Part shown: positions 5,982 through 6,669 of the stretch, piece after piece
How positions within the stretch are numbered: position 1 is the first letter of the stretch
How the letters are laid out: every line of letters begins with the position of its first letter
Assembly: GCA_003649445.1 (NCBI GenBank)
Contig: QMRV01000099.1
Span: forward strand, 1 to 6,669
Reading direction: 5' to 3'
Length of the DNA: 6,669 nucleotides
Source: Thermoprotei archaeon
GTDB taxonomy: Archaea; Thermoproteota; Thermoprotei; Thermofilales; B15-G2
The notes under the pieces: generated by a model
Database searches by the model: none
What the model saw: the letters and a program-made list of their open reading frames with translations, nothing else
Told to the model about the DNA's origin: nothing
Translations under genes and position numbers: made by a program

Positions 5982-6669
5982 TTGGGTAACGAAACCAAGG
6001 AAAATGTTGTTTACATCGTAGATAGACTTTTGAAGAACATGGAACCAGTTTTCGAGGAAATATTGAATAAGGCAATTAGTGGTAAAGATATTTCAGTAAG
6101 AGAAGCTGTAAGGCTTTTCGAAGCTAAAAACATGGAAATACCGTTGCTCACCTTAGTGGCCGATTATTTAAGGTGGAAAACAGTAGGTGATATAGTAACA
6201 TTCGTTGTTAACAGGAACATTAATTTCACAAATGAATGCATGGTAAACTGCAACTTCTGCGCTTACTCTAAACCTGTAGGGCACCCTGAAGCATATACTC
6301 TAACAATAGATGAAATTGTGAAAAAAGCTCTTGAAGCGTGGAAGCATGGTGCAACCGAGGTATGTATTCAGGGTGCAATAAACCCTAAAATAAGCCCCGA
6401 ATTCTACCTTGACATTTTAAGGAGTATTAAGAAGGTCTTACCTGAGATACACATACATGCTTTCTCACCTCAAGAAGTATACTATTTTGCAACTAAAATG
6501 GATGTATCTTACAGGGAAGCTCTTAAAATGCTTAAGGAGGCAGGCTTAGACAGCATGCCCGGAACAGCTGCTGAAATACTTGACGATGAAGTTAGAAAAA
6601 TAATTTGCCCTAGAAAAATAAATGTTAAAACATGGATTGAAATAATTAAAACAGCTCATAGCCTAGGCA
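5982..6669 (+). CDS. cofH: CofH, FO synthase subunit 2 (radical SAM; 5-amino-6-ribitylaminouracil--tyrosine 4-hydroxyphenyl transferase), partial at the 3' side
   Basis: This is the first 229 codons of CofH, running off the right edge with no stop. CofH is the cytoplasmic radical SAM enzyme that splits tyrosine and joins its 4-hydroxybenzyl group to 5-amino-6-ribitylaminouracil; CofG then closes the ring to give FO for coenzyme F420. The frame carries the cluster motif CMVNCNFCAY (Cys86, Cys90, Cys93). Family signatures follow: EVCIQGAINP (126-135), IHIHAFSPQEV (156-166) and DSMPGTAAEILDDEVRKIIC (190-209), then PRKI. The family is usually about 350-380 residues, so roughly 60% is present. TTG5982 is chosen because of the GAGGT at 5969-5973; ATG6039 (codon 20) is the alternative. 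MqnC and MqnE are relatives, but the AEILDDEVRKIICP stretch with a cofG nearby favours CofH. No frameshift is visible in the part seen. Confidence 0.94.
   Translation, partial: MGNETKENVVYIVDRLLKNMEPVFEEILNKAISGKDISVREAVRLFEAKNMEIPLLTLVADYLRWKTVGDIVTFVVNRNINFTNECMVNCNFCAYSKPVGHPEAYTLTIDEIVKKALEAWKHGATEVCIQGAINPKISPEFYLDILRSIKKVLPEIHIHAFSPQEVYYFATKMDVSYREALKMLKEAGLDSMPGTAAEILDDEVRKIICPRKINVKTWIEIIKTAHSLG

Overview
The window looks archaeal, from a thermophile rather than a mesophile. The DNA is AT-rich. Arginine is written almost only as AGA/AGG and isoleucine often as ATA. The clearest upstream element is an archaeal-type A-rich/TATA box, and ribosome binding sites are of the GGTGG and GAGGT type. 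The gene content, stand-alone CofG and CofH with a very large pyrolysin-like subtilase, also fits archaea. I cannot place the lineage from sequence alone; an F420-using Thermoproteota/TACK lineage or a euryarchaeon are both possible.

Layout, all on the + strand: (1) 28-1221, complete cofG; (2) 1222-1343, an intergenic region with a symmetric TTCTCT/AGAGAA dyad, a TATA-type promoter and a strong ribosome binding site; (3) 1344-5900, one 1518-residue secreted subtilisin-like serine protease that fills two thirds of the window; (4) 5901-5981, a short spacer with a T6 tract and a GAGGT ribosome binding site; (5) 5982 to the right edge, the first 229 codons of cofH, starting at TTG. No RNA gene, CRISPR array, insertion sequence or origin was seen. 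There is no gene-free stretch longer than 122 bases.

CofG and CofH are the two radical SAM enzymes that together make FO, the deazaflavin chromophore of coenzyme F420, from tyrosine and 5-amino-6-ribitylaminouracil. Here the pair is split by the protease gene, which has its own promoter and no obvious biochemical link to F420. The protease has a Sec-type signal peptide, an I9-like propeptide, a complete Asp203/His397/Ser598 triad with Asn503, a long Asp-to-His insert, several Asp/Asn-Gly calcium-type loops, and a beta-rich tail of about 850 residues with PPC-like and CARDB-like segments. It most resembles the large archaeal extracellular subtilases (pyrolysin, or the S-layer-bound STABLE protease). 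No wholly new system is evident. The best leads are the symmetric site and repeats around the protease promoter, the architecture and anchoring of the protease, and the split cofG/cofH pair.
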